This document shows, one piece after another, positions 17,086 through 27,610 of a DNA stretch of 64,000 bases. Below the pieces are notes generated by a model. The model did not search any database. It had not been told where the DNA came from and was given only the letters and a program-made list of their open reading frames with translations. Location: NCBI RefSeq assembly GCF_000027165.1, contig NC_013853.1:1860001-1924000 (forward strand). Direction: 5' to 3'. Position numbers and translations under genes: made by a program. This DNA comes from Streptococcus mitis B6. GTDB taxonomy: Bacteria; Bacillota; Bacilli; Lactobacillales; Streptococcaceae. Position 1 is the stretch's first letter, and every line of letters starts with the position of its first letter.

Positions 17086-18975
17086 TTAAAAGGCGCCGAT
17101 ACTGCCACCGCCTCCCCCTCCAGAGAAGCCACCGCCAGAACTTCCACTTCCAGAAGATACGGAATAGGTACTTGCTGTATTTGCGACACTAGCATAATGG
17201 CTCATTTGCGCGCTTGAATGATAAAACATACTGTGCCAGCCATAAGCTACATAGAGGTTGATATCTGGATTTTCCACTTGAATACGATGAACCTTCATCA
17301 AATGACTAACCTTATCCGCATAGCCAAATAGGGTTGCATAGACCAAGAGGCGATTCCAGACTACAATACTTTCCAACTCTGCCTGATCCAATCGCGCAAT
17401 CTCACGTAACATATTTTCAAAACTGGTCCAGAGGTAGTATACTTCCGCTCCTGCTTCATTTAGGACACCATCACGATTATCTAGCCGAAGCTTCCAATAA
17501 TAGAAAACAGCCAAAACCAAACCTAGAAAACCAAGTATTGGCAAGAGGAGGTAAAGATAGCCATAAACATCCAAACTGTACAAGAACAAACCAAATCCGA
17601 TAAATAGGGGCAAGATAGTCAAGACACCCATACCTACTTGCAAGGCCTTTTCCCCACCAGTTAAAGGACGATAATAATCTGGGAGCCCCCAGAAGGAAAC
17701 TCGACTTCTCACTCCTTCTTGCATCTGGTTCAATACTTCTTCAAAAGAAGATTTGAGCTGACGCCCCTTTGCTTGAATTCGTTTTTCATCAGAAACTTTG
17801 GCTCTACGATAAAGACTATCAGATACCTTGTAATCCGCAAACAAATTGGAAAGAGTTTCTTCTTTTTTGCCTGAAAAAGCCAGATTTAGACAGTCTTTCT
17901 CAAAACTGGATAAACCATCTTCTTTGACCAGCCTCAAACCAACTGCATCTCCTTCTGAAATGATAGAGACATTCCCACGGTCTATCACATCTAGCAAGGT
18001 AGCTTGAATAAGTTGGTCAAAGGTAAATTTTCCAGCTCCTTTTGTTAGAGGACTCACTTCCTCCAAGGAGGTCGAGTAGACAGCCTCTGATAATACCATA
18101 GGCTCTAATTCCATTGGTGGCTCATAGAGACGATGATTTTTAGCATATTTGACCGAAGGAGTGGTCTTTCTTCTATAAATAAAATAGAAGCAGACGCTCA
18201 GTAACAAGGAGATAGAAAGTATGGAAGGGAAGACCCAAGTAAGGAGTTGTTTACTTTGCTCTTTTTCTTTAAAAATCGAGTCTTCTATCTTATTAAACTC
18301 TTCTAAATGATTCCCTTTCAAGCCCTGATCCCTAGCGCTAGCAAAATCGGTCCGAGGCCAATAGGCATGCAATTCAACTCCACGCTTAGCCGGAAGATTG
18401 TCCAAACGAATAGTATAATCAAGATTACTCTTTTCAACCGTTCCTTCTTTAAAAAGTTTTCCTGTGTGGAAAAAGAGTTTTTCTGCCCCCTTATCTTCCC
18501 TTACATGAAATTCAAACTTTCCAATAGCTCCTGAACTATCTGTCAGAGGCTGCCAATTTAATTCAGCGATATCATCATAAAGGAAAAGCAAATTTTTTAA
18601 GTTCCATGTGAGGTCAACTTCAACTGTGTCACCTTCCTGACCTGGATTATAAACTTTAACAGTATAACCATCTGCTCCTTCTGTCACTTCGCTAGTAACA
18701 TCTGCTAGTTCTGCACCGTTTTTCGCAGTCTGAACCTTTGGATGAGGATCAATGTCAAATCCGCTAGGCATCTTGCCTGCACGACCAAGCCCCACGATTT
18801 GGCCCTTAAAGTCCTCCTCAAACTGGTAAACTATCTTCTGTCTAAATTCTGCTGTATTGTCTGCATGAATATACAAATCCCCTTGATAAGAGTTTATCTT
18901 GAAATCAATGGCAAAAACAGAGAATGGCAGAAGGCAAAACAAGCCTAACACTAGTAAGAAAAAAATTTTTTTCAT
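17086..18975 (-). CDS. DUF2207 membrane protein with glycine-rich tail
   Basis: A 629-residue membrane protein. An N-terminal signal peptide (IFFLLVLGLFCLLPFSVFA) is followed by an extracellular DUF2207 beta domain (IDFKINSYQGDLYIHADNT...), a transmembrane helix near 245-268, a cytosolic region and a hydrophobic hairpin near 455-500. The C-terminus is low complexity (SSGGGFSGGGGGGSIG), typical of this family. The start is ATG 18973-18975 after GGGGG; an adjacent TTG is not needed. Function unknown. It lies 60 bp upstream of uppP on the same strand. Confidence 0.85.
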   Translation of the reverse strand: MKKIFFLLVLGLFCLLPFSVFAIDFKINSYQGDLYIHADNTAEFRQKIVYQFEEDFKGQIVGLGRAGKMPSGFDIDPHPKVQTAKNGAELADVTSEVTEGADGYTVKVYNPGQEGDTVEVDLTWNLKNLLFLYDDIAELNWQPLTDSSGAIGKFEFHVREDKGAEKLFFHTGKLFKEGTVEKSNLDYTIRLDNLPAKRGVELHAYWPRTDFASARDQGLKGNHLEEFNKIEDSIFKEKEQSKQLLTWVFPSILSISLLLSVCFYFIYRRKTTPSVKYAKNHRLYEPPMELEPMVLSEAVYSTSLEEVSPLTKGAGKFTFDQLIQATLLDVIDRGNVSIISEGDAVGLRLVKEDGLSSFEKDCLNLAFSGKKEETLSNLFADYKVSDSLYRRAKVSDEKRIQAKGRQLKSSFEEVLNQMQEGVRSRVSFWGLPDYYRPLTGGEKALQVGMGVLTILPLFIGFGLFLYSLDVYGYLYLLLPILGFLGLVLAVFYYWKLRLDNRDGVLNEAGAEVYYLWTSFENMLREIARLDQAELESIVVWNRLLVYATLFGYADKVSHLMKVHRIQVENPDINLYVAYGWHSMFYHSSAQMSHYASVANTASTYSVSSGSGSSGGGFSGGGGGGSIGAF

Positions 18976-19042
18976 CAACTAAGCCCCCTTTTTATCTTTG
19001 CTTTCATTATATCATTTTTTCATAAGTAAGGGCTTACCTATA

Positions 19043-19071
19043 TTGAAAAATAGAGTTTTTTTCGATAAAAT
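19043..19071 (+). promoter_or_regulatory. Promoter of the amino-acid ABC transporter
   Basis: -35 TTGAAA (19043-19048), 17-bp spacer, -10 TAAAAT (19066-19071). Confidence 0.65.
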
Positions 19072-19112
19072 AGGAGACAGTTATTTTTTAATAGATTAGA
19101 ATAGGAGAAATC

Positions 19113-20678
19113 ATGAGAAAAATATACTTATCTATTTTCACAAGTCTCTTGCTGATGCTAGGACTTGTCAATGTTGCTCAAGCCGATGAATATTTACGCA
19201 TCGGGATGGAAGCAGCATATGCTCCCTTTAACTGGACCCAGGATGATGATAGCAATGGAGCTGTCAAAATCGATGGAACCAACCAGTACGCCAATGGATA
19301 CGATGTCCAGATTGCCAAGAAAATCGCTAAGGACTTAGGTAAAGAACCTTTGGTTGTTAAAACTAAGTGGGAAGGATTGATTCCCGCCCTCACTTCTGGT
19401 AAAATCGACATGATCATTGCTGGTATGAGCCCAACCGCTGAACGTAAACAAGAAATTGCCTTTTCAAGCAGTTATTACACCAGTGAGCCCGTATTAGTAG
19501 TTAAAAAAGATTCTACCTATGCTAAAGCTAAAAATTTAAATGACTTCGACGGAGCTAAAATCACTTCACAGCAAGGTGTTTACCTTTATGACTTGATTGA
19601 ACAAATACCAGGAGCCAAGAAAGAGACGGCAATGGGTGATTTTGCTCAGATGCGTCAAGCTCTTGAGGCTGGCGTTATCGATGCCTATGTTTCTGAACGT
19701 CCGGAGGCTTTAACTGCTGAAGTGGCTAATTCAAAATTTAAAATGATTAAACCAGAAACAGAATTCAAGACTGGAGAAGAAGATACAGCTATTGCCATTG
19801 GACTTCGTAAAGATGACAATCGTATTAGCCAAATCAATGCCAGCATTGAAACCATTTCTAAAGATGACCAAGTTGCCCTGATGGATCGTATGATCAAGGA
19901 GCAGCCTGCAGAAGCTACAACAACTGAAGAGACTAGCAGTAGTTTCTTTAGCCAAGTTGCCAAAATTCTTTCTGAAAACTGGCAACAGCTCTTGCGTGGT
20001 GCTGGTATCACTCTTTTAATCTCTATTGTCGGAACCATCATAGGTCTCATTATTGGACTTGCCATCGGTGTCTTCCGTACTGCCCCTCTCTCTGAGAATA
20101 AAGCTATTTATGGTCTACAAAAACTAGTTAGTTGGATTCTCAATGTCTACATTGAAATTTTTCGTGGTACACCAATGATTGTTCAATCGATGGTTATCTA
20201 CTATGGAACTGCTCAAGCTTTTGGAATTAACCTTGACCGCACACTGGCTGCTATCTTTATCGTTTCAATCAACACTGGTGCCTACATGACTGAAATCGTC
20301 CGTGGCGGTATCCTAGCAGTTGACAAGGGACAATTCGAAGCTGCCACAGCTCTTGGCATGAGCCACAACCAAACCATGCGTAAGATTGTGCTACCTCAGG
20401 TTGTTCGCAATATCCTACCCGCAACTGGTAATGAATTTGTCATCAATATCAAAGATACATCTGTATTGAACGTTATCTCTGTTGTCGAACTGTATTTCTC
20501 AGGAAATACCGTGGCAACTCAAACCTATCAATACTTCCAGACATTTACAATCATCGCCGTGATTTACTTTGTCCTCACCTTCACTGTTACTCGCATCTTG
20601 CGCTTCATTGAACGAAGAATGGATATGGATACCTATACTACAGGTGGTAACCAATTGCAAACGGAGGAATTGAAATAA
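19113..20678 (+). CDS. Amino-acid ABC transporter, fused substrate-binding protein and permease
   Basis: A 521-residue fusion. It has a signal peptide (about 1-24), a periplasmic-type family 3 binding domain (about 25-265, starting [15 protein letters not shown]), then a HisM/GlnP-type permease (about 285-510). The permease has the EAA-loop motif [20 protein letters not shown] and an early FRGTPMIVQ. Such fusions import glutamine or other polar amino acids, with the binding domain tethered outside the cell. The TAA stop overlaps the ATG of the ATPase gene (TAATG), so the two subunits are coupled. Confidence 0.92.
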   Translation: MRKIYLSIFTSLLLMLGLVNVAQADEYLRIGMEAAYAPFNWTQDDDSNGAVKIDGTNQYANGYDVQIAKKIAKDLGKEPLVVKTKWEGLIPALTSGKIDMIIAGMSPTAERKQEIAFSSSYYTSEPVLVVKKDSTYAKAKNLNDFDGAKITSQQGVYLYDLIEQIPGAKKETAMGDFAQMRQALEAGVIDAYVSERPEALTAEVANSKFKMIKPETEFKTGEEDTAIAIGLRKDDNRISQINASIETISKDDQVALMDRMIKEQPAEATTTEETSSSFFSQVAKILSENWQQLLRGAGITLLISIVGTIIGLIIGLAIGVFRTAPLSENKAIYGLQKLVSWILNVYIEIFRGTPMIVQSMVIYYGTAQAFGINLDRTLAAIFIVSINTGAYMTEIVRGGILAVDKGQFEAATALGMSHNQTMRKIVLPQVVRNILPATGNEFVINIKDTSVLNVISVVELYFSGNTVATQTYQYFQTFTIIAVIYFVLTFTVTRILRFIERRMDMDTYTTGGNQLQTEELK

Positions 20679-21418
20679 TGACACAAGCAATCCTTGAAAT
20701 TAAACACCTCAAAAAATCTTATGGACAAAACGAAGTATTAAAAGACATTTCTCTCACCGTCCACAAGGGAGAAGTTATTTCGATTATCGGAAGTTCAGGA
20801 AGTGGTAAATCAACCTTACTACGTTCCATTAACCTTCTTGAAACGCCAACCGATGGACAAATCCTTTATCATGGACAAAACGTCCTCGAAAAAGGATATG
20901 ACCTCACGCAATACCGTGAAAAGTTGGGAATGGTTTTCCAATCCTTTAACCTTTTTGAAAATCTCAACGTTCTTGAAAATACAATCGTTGCTCAGACAAC
21001 TGTCCTTAAACGCGAACGTGCAGAAGCTGAAAAGATTGCCAAAGAAAACTTGGAAAAAGTCGGCATGGGAGCACGCTACTGGCAAGCGAAACCAAAACAA
21101 CTCTCAGGGGGTCAAAAACAACGTGTGGCCATCGCTCGTGCCCTCTCCATGAATCCTGACGCTATTCTCTTTGATGAACCAACATCAGCTCTCGATCCAG
21201 AAATGGTTGGAGAAGTCCTCAAAATCATGCAAGATTTGGCTCAGGAAGGCTTGACTATGATTGTAGTGACTCACGAGATGGAATTCGCCCGTGATGTCTC
21301 TCACCGTGTGATCTTTATGGATAAGGGTGTGATTGCTGAAGAAGGTAAACCAGAAGACCTCTTCACTAATCCTAAAGAAGACCGAACAAAAGAATTCCTT
21401 CAACGTTATCTCAAATAA
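20678..21418 (+). CDS. Polar amino-acid ABC transporter ATPase
   Basis: A 246-residue GlnQ/HisP-class ATPase. Walker A is [13 protein letters not shown] near 35-47, the signature is [16 protein letters not shown] near 144, and Walker B is [14 protein letters not shown] near 166. It powers the upstream fused binding-protein/permease, whose stop overlaps this start by one base. The unit ends at the terminator at 21427-21452. Confidence 0.95.
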   Translation: MTQAILEIKHLKKSYGQNEVLKDISLTVHKGEVISIIGSSGSGKSTLLRSINLLETPTDGQILYHGQNVLEKGYDLTQYREKLGMVFQSFNLFENLNVLENTIVAQTTVLKRERAEAEKIAKENLEKVGMGARYWQAKPKQLSGGQKQRVAIARALSMNPDAILFDEPTSALDPEMVGEVLKIMQDLAQEGLTMIVVTHEMEFARDVSHRVIFMDKGVIAEEGKPEDLFTNPKEDRTKEFLQRYLK

Positions 21419-21426
21419 AAAGAAAA

Positions 21427-21452
21427 GGCTGCATCAATCGTGCAGTCTTTTT
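21427..21452 (+). terminator. Terminator of the amino-acid transporter
   Basis: GGCTGCA-tcaatcg-TGCAGTC followed by TTTTT. Confidence 0.8.
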
Positions 21453-21461
21453 GCTGTCCTC

Positions 21462-21575
21462 ATACTCTTCGAAAATCAAATTCAAACCACGTCAGCTCTA
21501 TCTGCAACCTCAAAACAGTGTTTTGAGCAGCCTACGGCTAGCTTCCTAGTTTGCTCTTTGATTTTCATTGAGTAT
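21462..21575 (+). repeat. BOX element (short form)
   Basis: ATACTCTTCGAAAATC at the left and TTTTCATTGAGTAT at the right, with AACCACGTCAGC, CAACCTCAAAACAGTG and GGCTAGCTTCCTAGTTTGC inside. It lies between two genes transcribed toward each other. Confidence 0.85.
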
Positions 21576-21623
21576 CAAAATGAAAAGGCAGACCTTATTC
21601 AAGAATCCGCCATTATCCAAAGA

Positions 21624-21839
21624 TTAATCTTCAAATTTTTCATGATTTTTTTCATAGAAATCAATTAAACCTAGAGCTGTTTCAAATGAAATATTTTTTA
21701 CTTTTGCACGACCCTGCGCTAGAGCAATGATAGACATTTCACGCGCATTCGTTTCTTTAGAGATACGGTAGCCTGTGATCTTCTTATCACGAACCCAGCC
21801 AACAACTGATTCTACTTTTTCAAAGTTTGACTTAGCCAT
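21624..21839 (-). CDS. Small HTH-like protein of unknown function
   Basis: A 71-residue protein. The middle segment, KKITGYRISKETNAREMSII, followed by ALAQGRAKVKNISFETALGL, has the spacing of a small Xre/phage-repressor-like helix-turn-helix. It has no other domain. It starts at ATG 21839 (MAKSNFEKVES) after AGGAGA, and has a near-consensus promoter 35-60 bp upstream. No toxin-like partner gene is adjacent. It is probably a DNA-binding or antitoxin-like protein, but the function is not known. Confidence 0.75.
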   Translation of the reverse strand: MAKSNFEKVESVVGWVRDKKITGYRISKETNAREMSIIALAQGRAKVKNISFETALGLIDFYEKNHEKFED

Positions 21840-21872
21840 GTCCTTCTCCTATTTTCTTCTTTACGATATTTA

Positions 21873-21901
21873 ATTGTATACGTTTTTATGTCTTTTGTCA
21901 A
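21873..21901 (-). promoter_or_regulatory. Promoter of the small HTH gene
   Basis: Minus strand: TTGACA (21896-21901), 17-bp spacer, TACAAT (21873-21878). Confidence 0.75.
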
Positions 21902-22506
21902 TAAAAAAACATATATTCAATAAAATTAATGATTTATATTTCTATTACTATCTTATTAAAGCCGATAATATATAGGTTTTTGCTTGCTATAAACCATTAG
22001 TAATTACCTTTAAAATAATTGCATTATTAACTCTTTTATTTGTAAGAATATTCATATTCGCAAATACCAGTTTTTGATAGGTTAGACAGGTTTTATCTTC
22101 AACTTTATTCTACTTATCCAACTTTAAAAGGACATTTCTAATAGTGGAAAACTTTATCTCCACACTATTTCTAACTATTCTTTTTCTTCTCCTTCTTCGA
22201 CTTTCTTCCTGTCTGTATAAGCACTTTTTCACTTGCTCAACTGGTACTATTTATTTACTTTATCAAGATTCCTTTTGTTTCTCCTACCTCATTAAAAGAT
22301 GAGTAGTCAGTAAACTATTGTATTCTATCTTTCGACATTTTCTACCGCTTTTATCTTCTTAGTATTGATTATTTTTTCTATTTCCTATTATATTTAGCCA
22401 AATTTCATATTAGCTATATATAAAATAGTGGATTCTAAAAATACTCCTTATATATAATAAGTAATTTTACTCCCCTACTATAAACTGAATCAAAAAATAA
22501 TAGGTA
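21902..22506. other. AT-rich intergenic stretch without a recognisable gene
   Basis: About 600 bp, strongly T-rich on the plus strand, with only short frames. I see one imperfect inverted repeat at about 22139-22170 (AATAGTGGA and TCCACACTATT) but no T-run after it. No BOX, IS end or clear protein remnant was recognised. It is downstream of the short transcript start at 22581-22609 and upstream of the small HTH gene promoter. Confidence 0.6.
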
Positions 22507-22554
22507 CTATAATGACTTGTGATAGAAATAACGTAATCGATTTCCTAAGTCCAT
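22507..22554 (-). CDS. Possible 15-residue peptide with promoter and ribosome-binding site
   Basis: A short frame, MDLGNRLRYFYHKSL, starts at ATG 22552-22554. AAAGGGGG lies 9 nt upstream and a near-consensus promoter about 30 bp upstream. Beyond the TAG the same frame continues for about 25 codons (YLLFFDSVYSRGV...). The N-terminus resembles the first residues of Xre/Rgg-type regulators, so it may be a decayed gene, a leader peptide or part of a small RNA. Expression is not shown by sequence alone. Confidence 0.25.
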   Translation of the reverse strand: MDLGNRLRYFYHKSL

Positions 22555-22580
22555 AGGAATCGCCCCCTTTCTTCACCCTC

Positions 22581-22609
22581 ATTATAGCACCTATACATCA
22601 GTTGTGCAA
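22581..22609 (-). promoter_or_regulatory. Strong promoter directly after ilvA
   Basis: Minus strand: TTGCAC (22604-22609), 17-bp spacer, consensus TATAAT (22581-22586). It points into the gene-poor stretch, not to a recognised gene. Confidence 0.65.
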
Positions 22610-22635
22610 ATAATATGATATTTTTTTATTGGTCC

Positions 22636-23886
22636 TCAGACAAGCATATTATAGAGCGTTTCATTACCATTTAAGTTAATATAAGCTGGATCAAAACCTT
22701 CCATTCGACGAATCAATCCTGCATAATCATGCTTATCTGCCAAGGCAATCCCAATCAATACTGGACCTGTCCCCTTGCTAGCTCGTTTGATATACTCAAA
22801 ACGTGTGATATCATCATTTGGTCCCAGGATATCATTTACAAACTCACGCAGAGCACCTGGACGCTGTGGAAAATTGACCACAAAGTAATGCTTAATCCCA
22901 TCATAAATCAAGGCACGCTCTTCCATTTCTGGCATACGGTTGATATCATTATTTCCTCCAGAAATGATACAACAAATGGTTTTCCCCTTGATATATTCAG
23001 CTAAAACCTCTAGAGAGGCGATACTAGCTGCTCCAGCAGGCTCTGCTACAATCCCTTGCTTAGAGTAAAGGTCAATCAAGGTTTCAGAAATCAATCCCTC
23101 ATCGACACCTACCAAAGTTTGAACATGTTGACGAGTTGCTTCATAGGTCAACTGTCCTACCTTTTGTACAGCAATCCCATCCGCAAATTTGTCAATTTCT
23201 TTGAGTTTGACTGGACCACCAGCTTCAAAGGCAGCCTTCATGGAACGTGCTCCATTAGCCTCTACCCCAATGACTTCAATTTCTGGACTTGTTTCCTTGA
23301 TATAGGTAGAAACCCCAGCAATGAGACCACCACCACCAACAGGAACCAAGACAGCATCAAAATCAATCGATTCTTTTCGAGCTTCTTCTAAAATCTCATA
23401 AGCAACTGTCCCTTGACCTGCCTGAACATGGGCATCATCAAAAGGATCAATAAAGGTACGATTTTCAGAAACTGTAAATTCTTGAGCTGCCTTGGCTGAG
23501 GCATCAAAGGTATCGCCAACTAATTTAATGGTCACGAAGTTCCCACCAAAAAAGCGAACTTGCCCAATTTTTTGTTGCGGAGTTGTAATTGGCATAAAAA
23601 TAGTAGCAGGAATTTTCATCTCATTACAAGTATAGGCAACTCCCTGCGCATGATTTCCCGCAGAAGCACAGACTACCCCACGCTCACGCTCTTCCTTGCT
23701 GAGCTGCGAAATGGCATAATAGGCACCACGAATTTTAAAGGAACGAACACGTTGAGCATTTTCCTTTTTCAAATAAATCTTAGCACCATACTTTTCCGAT
23801 AAATAATGGTCGTAATCAAGCGGTGTATTCACAACCACACCGTTCAAGACCTTATGAGCCTTGATGATATCTTTCGAACTTAACAT
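22636..23886 (-). CDS. ilvA: Threonine dehydratase (threonine ammonia-lyase)
   Basis: A 416-residue PLP enzyme making 2-oxobutanoate from threonine, the first step of isoleucine synthesis. The PLP lysine lies in VRSFKIRGAYYAI near 45-57, and the phosphate-binding glycine loop in PVGGGGLIAGVS near 180. A single C-terminal ACT-like regulatory region (FVVNFPQRPGALREFVNDIL) fits the short biosynthetic form. It starts at ATG 23886 after AGGAGAAA. It lies just after ilvC on the same strand but behind a terminator, so it may be separately transcribed. Confidence 0.95.
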   Translation of the reverse strand: MLSSKDIIKAHKVLNGVVVNTPLDYDHYLSEKYGAKIYLKKENAQRVRSFKIRGAYYAISQLSKEERERGVVCASAGNHAQGVAYTCNEMKIPATIFMPITTPQQKIGQVRFFGGNFVTIKLVGDTFDASAKAAQEFTVSENRTFIDPFDDAHVQAGQGTVAYEILEEARKESIDFDAVLVPVGGGGLIAGVSTYIKETSPEIEVIGVEANGARSMKAAFEAGGPVKLKEIDKFADGIAVQKVGQLTYEATRQHVQTLVGVDEGLISETLIDLYSKQGIVAEPAGAASIASLEVLAEYIKGKTICCIISGGNNDINRMPEMEERALIYDGIKHYFVVNFPQRPGALREFVNDILGPNDDITRFEYIKRASKGTGPVLIGIALADKHDYAGLIRRMEGFDPAYINLNGNETLYNMLV

Positions 23887-23950
23887 CTTTTTCTCCTAGA
23901 CTATTTCATACTTATCATAATCCATCTTTTAAAAAGAGATGAATTGATTA

Positions 23951-23979
23951 TAAAAGCGAGTTAGGTCCCCCCAACTCGC
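23951..23979 (-). terminator. Terminator between ilvC and ilvA
   Basis: Minus strand GCGAGTT-ggggggacct-AACTCGC followed by TTTTATAATC. The T-run is short, so read-through into ilvA is possible. Confidence 0.65.
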
Positions 23980-24000
23980 CTTCAACTTGATTTCTATCAA

Positions 24001-25047
<1,047 letters not shown>

Positions 25048-25089
25048 TTATTACCTTTTAGGCTGGTTTAACAAATTTAAAATATTTTT

Positions 25090-25243
25090 ATACTCAATGA
25101 AAATCAAAGAGCAAATTAGGAAGCTAGCCGCAGACTGCTCAAAGCACTGCTTTGAGGTTGTAAATAAGACTGACGGAGTCAGTAACATATATCTACGGCA
25201 AGGCAAAACTGACGTGATTTGAAGAGATTTTCGAAGAGTATTA
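25090..25243 (-). repeat. BOX element between ilvN and ilvC
   Basis: On the minus strand it reads from boxA (ATACTCTTCGAAAATCTC, 25241 leftwards) through the boxA signature complementary to CTACGGCAAGGC, a boxB-like hairpin (CTGACTCCGTCAG) and boxC, ending TTTTCATTGAGTAT at 25090. Its boxA terminus merges with the ilvN stop codon (TAA, 25241-25243). Confidence 0.9.
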
Positions 25244-25717
25244 GTCGCGGGTAAATCCAGTTGCACCCGTCCGAGCAATATTGCGAATACCGTATGGTCG
25301 AATAACTCGCAATAAGGCTTCGCTCTTTTCAGCATTTCCTGTCATTTGAATGGTAATCGTGCTTGGCGCTACGTCTACCACTGTTGCACGGAAAGGTTGA
25401 ATAATCGCTAAAATCTCAGCTCGCTTCTCAGCTGGCGCCGACATCTTAACCAAAATCACCTCGCGCTCCAAGTGTGGTTTATCCGTAATATCTCGAATGC
25501 GAATCACATCAATCTGACGATTAAGTTGCTTGATGATTTGCTCCACTTCATCATGAGAAGCTACATCAATAATAATGGTGATACGCGATACATTCGGATC
25601 TTCTGTTGCTCCAACAGAGATGCTTTCAATATTAACCTGACGACGAGACAGGACACCTGTAAAGCGATTGAGGACTCCTGAACGATTTTGTAGTTTTGCT
25701 GTTAACATTCTACGCAT
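25241..25717 (-). CDS. ilvN: Acetolactate synthase small (regulatory) subunit
   Basis: A 158-residue regulatory subunit that binds IlvB and confers valine feedback inhibition. It has an N-terminal ACT domain (MLTAKLQNRSGVLNRFTGVL...) and the usual C-terminal ALS_ss domain. The ATG overlaps the end of ilvB by 8 bp. Its TAA stop is formed by the first bases of a BOX element, directly after ...GFTRD. Confidence 0.95.
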   Translation of the reverse strand: MRRMLTAKLQNRSGVLNRFTGVLSRRQVNIESISVGATEDPNVSRITIIIDVASHDEVEQIIKQLNRQIDVIRIRDITDKPHLEREVILVKMSAPAEKRAEILAIIQPFRATVVDVAPSTITIQMTGNAEKSEALLRVIRPYGIRNIARTGATGFTRD

Positions 25718-27410
25718 GGAACTTCACCCCCAACATCTCATGATTACTCTTACCAGCTGGTACCATCGGTAACACCTGTTCCTTACGAGAAATATCTACC
25801 TCGATTAGCATAGGAACATCCTCAGTGATGACTTCAAGGTCTTGAGCCAAGGTCTCAGGATTGTCAAACTTATAGTTTTTAATGCCATAAGCTTGTGCCA
25901 TCAATTGGAAATCAGGAAGGGTGTCAAAGACTGACTCAGATGTTCTACCTTCATAGAAGGATTCTTGCCACTGGCGAACCATTCCAAGTGAGTGGTTGTT
26001 CAGCATAACCACCTTGATTGGCACCTTGTAAATGTTCAAAATAGCCAATTCCTGGTTAGTCATTTGGAAGCCACCATCCCCAACAAACAAGACTACTTCC
26101 TTATCTGGGTTAGCAATTTTAGCACCAATTGCTGCTGGAATTCCAAATCCCATCGTTCCCAAACCACCTGAAGTCACTAACTGACGTTCATTTTGGTAGG
26201 GATAATACTGGGCTGTCCACATTTGGTGTTGACCAACGTCTGTTACCACAATGGCATCTCCATTCGTCAATTCACCAATTCGTTCAATAACAGCTTGTGG
26301 CTGAACCACACGCTCTTTCTTATCATAAGAACGAACGCGGTTCTTATCTTTAGTGACTTTTTCAATCCATTTTTCAGTATTGTTATGAACTGTCGGTTCT
26401 GCCAGCAACATTTGCAAGGCTTTCTTAGCATCTCCAACTACAGGAATATCTGCACTGATAATCTTTCCGATCTCAGCTGGGTCAATATCAATGTGGGCAA
26501 CCTTAGCATTCTTAGCAAAGGTCTTAGGATTCCCCGTCAAGCGGTCATCGAAACGACAACCAATACTAATCATAAAGTCCGCTTCCGTCATGGCAATATT
26601 AGCTGCGAATGACCCATGCATCCCCCCCATTCCAAGGAAGAGTGGGTGACTTGTTGCAATCGTACCTTGCCCCAAAAGACTGGTGACCACCGGAATTTGA
26701 TAGCGCTCTGCAAATTCATTTAGTTCCGCAGCAGCTTCAGCATAACTAATTCCACCACCAGCTAGCAAGACTGGCTTTTTAGCCTTAGATAATTGCTTCA
26801 AGATTTTCTTAATTTGCATATCATTTGGCTCAAGAGTCGGTTGATAGCTTGGTAGATTCACTTCTGGTGAATAGATGAAGTCCGTTTCTAAAGCAGATAC
26901 GTCTTTAGGTAGGTCAATGACGACTGGCCCTGGTCGACCTGTAGTTGCGATATGAACAGCTTCCGTAATGATACGAGGAATATCAGCTGTCTCACGAACT
27001 TGGTAATTGTACTTAGTGATTGGCATGGTAATTCCCACGATGTCTGCCTCCTGAAAGGCATCCTTCCCAATACCTGCCCGCGCCACCTGACCTGTAAAGA
27101 CCAAAAGGGGAACGCTATCGCTCATAGCATCTGCAATACCTGTGATGGCATTTGTTGCTCCTGGTCCGCTAGTGACGACGGCAACACCCAACTTTCCAGT
27201 TGATTTAGCATAACCTTCAGCTTCATGCAGACAGCCTTGCTCATGGCGTCCTAGAATGTGGCGAATGCCTTTAAAATTATATATCGCATCATAAAAAGGC
27301 AAGACAGCACCACCAGGATAACCAAAGATGGTATCAATTCCTAAATCACGAAGTGTTTCCAAAACTAGGTCCGACCCCGTCTTAGGAGATTCTAAACTGA
27401 TTTTCTCCAT
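25710..27410 (-). CDS. ilvB: Acetolactate synthase large (catalytic) subunit
   Basis: A 566-residue ThDP enzyme condensing two pyruvates, or pyruvate and 2-oxobutanoate, in branched-chain amino-acid synthesis. The catalytic glutamate lies in GRHEQGCLHEAEGYAKS near 55. The ThDP-binding motif is FVGDGGFQMTNQEL...LNNHSLGMV near 440-480. It starts at ATG 27410 after AAAGGGG. It is the first gene of ilvB-ilvN-ilvC. A CodY-like box lies upstream of its promoter. Confidence 0.96.
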   Translation of the reverse strand: MEKISLESPKTGSDLVLETLRDLGIDTIFGYPGGAVLPFYDAIYNFKGIRHILGRHEQGCLHEAEGYAKSTGKLGVAVVTSGPGATNAITGIADAMSDSVPLLVFTGQVARAGIGKDAFQEADIVGITMPITKYNYQVRETADIPRIITEAVHIATTGRPGPVVIDLPKDVSALETDFIYSPEVNLPSYQPTLEPNDMQIKKILKQLSKAKKPVLLAGGGISYAEAAAELNEFAERYQIPVVTSLLGQGTIATSHPLFLGMGGMHGSFAANIAMTEADFMISIGCRFDDRLTGNPKTFAKNAKVAHIDIDPAEIGKIISADIPVVGDAKKALQMLLAEPTVHNNTEKWIEKVTKDKNRVRSYDKKERVVQPQAVIERIGELTNGDAIVVTDVGQHQMWTAQYYPYQNERQLVTSGGLGTMGFGIPAAIGAKIANPDKEVVLFVGDGGFQMTNQELAILNIYKVPIKVVMLNNHSLGMVRQWQESFYEGRTSESVFDTLPDFQLMAQAYGIKNYKFDNPETLAQDLEVITEDVPMLIEVDISRKEQVLPMVPAGKSNHEMLGVKFHA

Positions 27411-27448
27411 TGTTCCCCTTTCTCTTCTCTTAAAAATAACTTGTTACT

Positions 27449-27476
27449 ATCATACCATTTTTTCAAAATTTTTCAA
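27449..27476 (-). promoter_or_regulatory. ilvB promoter
   Basis: Minus strand: TTGAAA (27471-27476), 16-bp spacer, TATGAT (27449-27454). Confidence 0.65.
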
Positions 27477-27488
27477 GAGAAAAGAAGA

Positions 27489-27503
27489 AATTTTCTGAAT
27501 TTT
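27489..27503 (-). promoter_or_regulatory. CodY-box-like site upstream of ilvB
   Basis: Minus strand AAAATTCAGAAAATT matches the CodY consensus AATTTTCWGAAAATT at 13 of 15 positions. It lies just upstream of the -35. CodY control of ilv genes by branched-chain amino acids is established in streptococci. Confidence 0.6.
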
Positions 27504-27570
27504 CTATTTTAACGTTTATTTATGAATGTTATTTTTGTTTTTATAAAAAAGATATCGGTTTCATTTACTA

Positions 27571-27600
27571 AAAAAGAAAAAAGAACTGATTTCTCAGTCC
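27571..27600 (-). terminator. Terminator of fakA
   Basis: Minus strand GGACTGA-gaaa-TCAGTTC followed by TTTTTTCTTTTTT. Confidence 0.85.
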
Positions 27601-27610
27601 TTCATTAATC

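Noticed and set aside
21902..22506. Hydrophobic 23-residue plus-strand frame (MIYISITILL...) as a type I toxin
   Set aside because: No ribosome-binding site, no promoter and no antisense RNA structure. It is probably chance in AT-rich DNA.
25051..25335. Open frame across the BOX element between ilvN and ilvC
   Set aside because: It consists of BOX sequence and ilvN out of frame. BOX elements often give such spurious frames.
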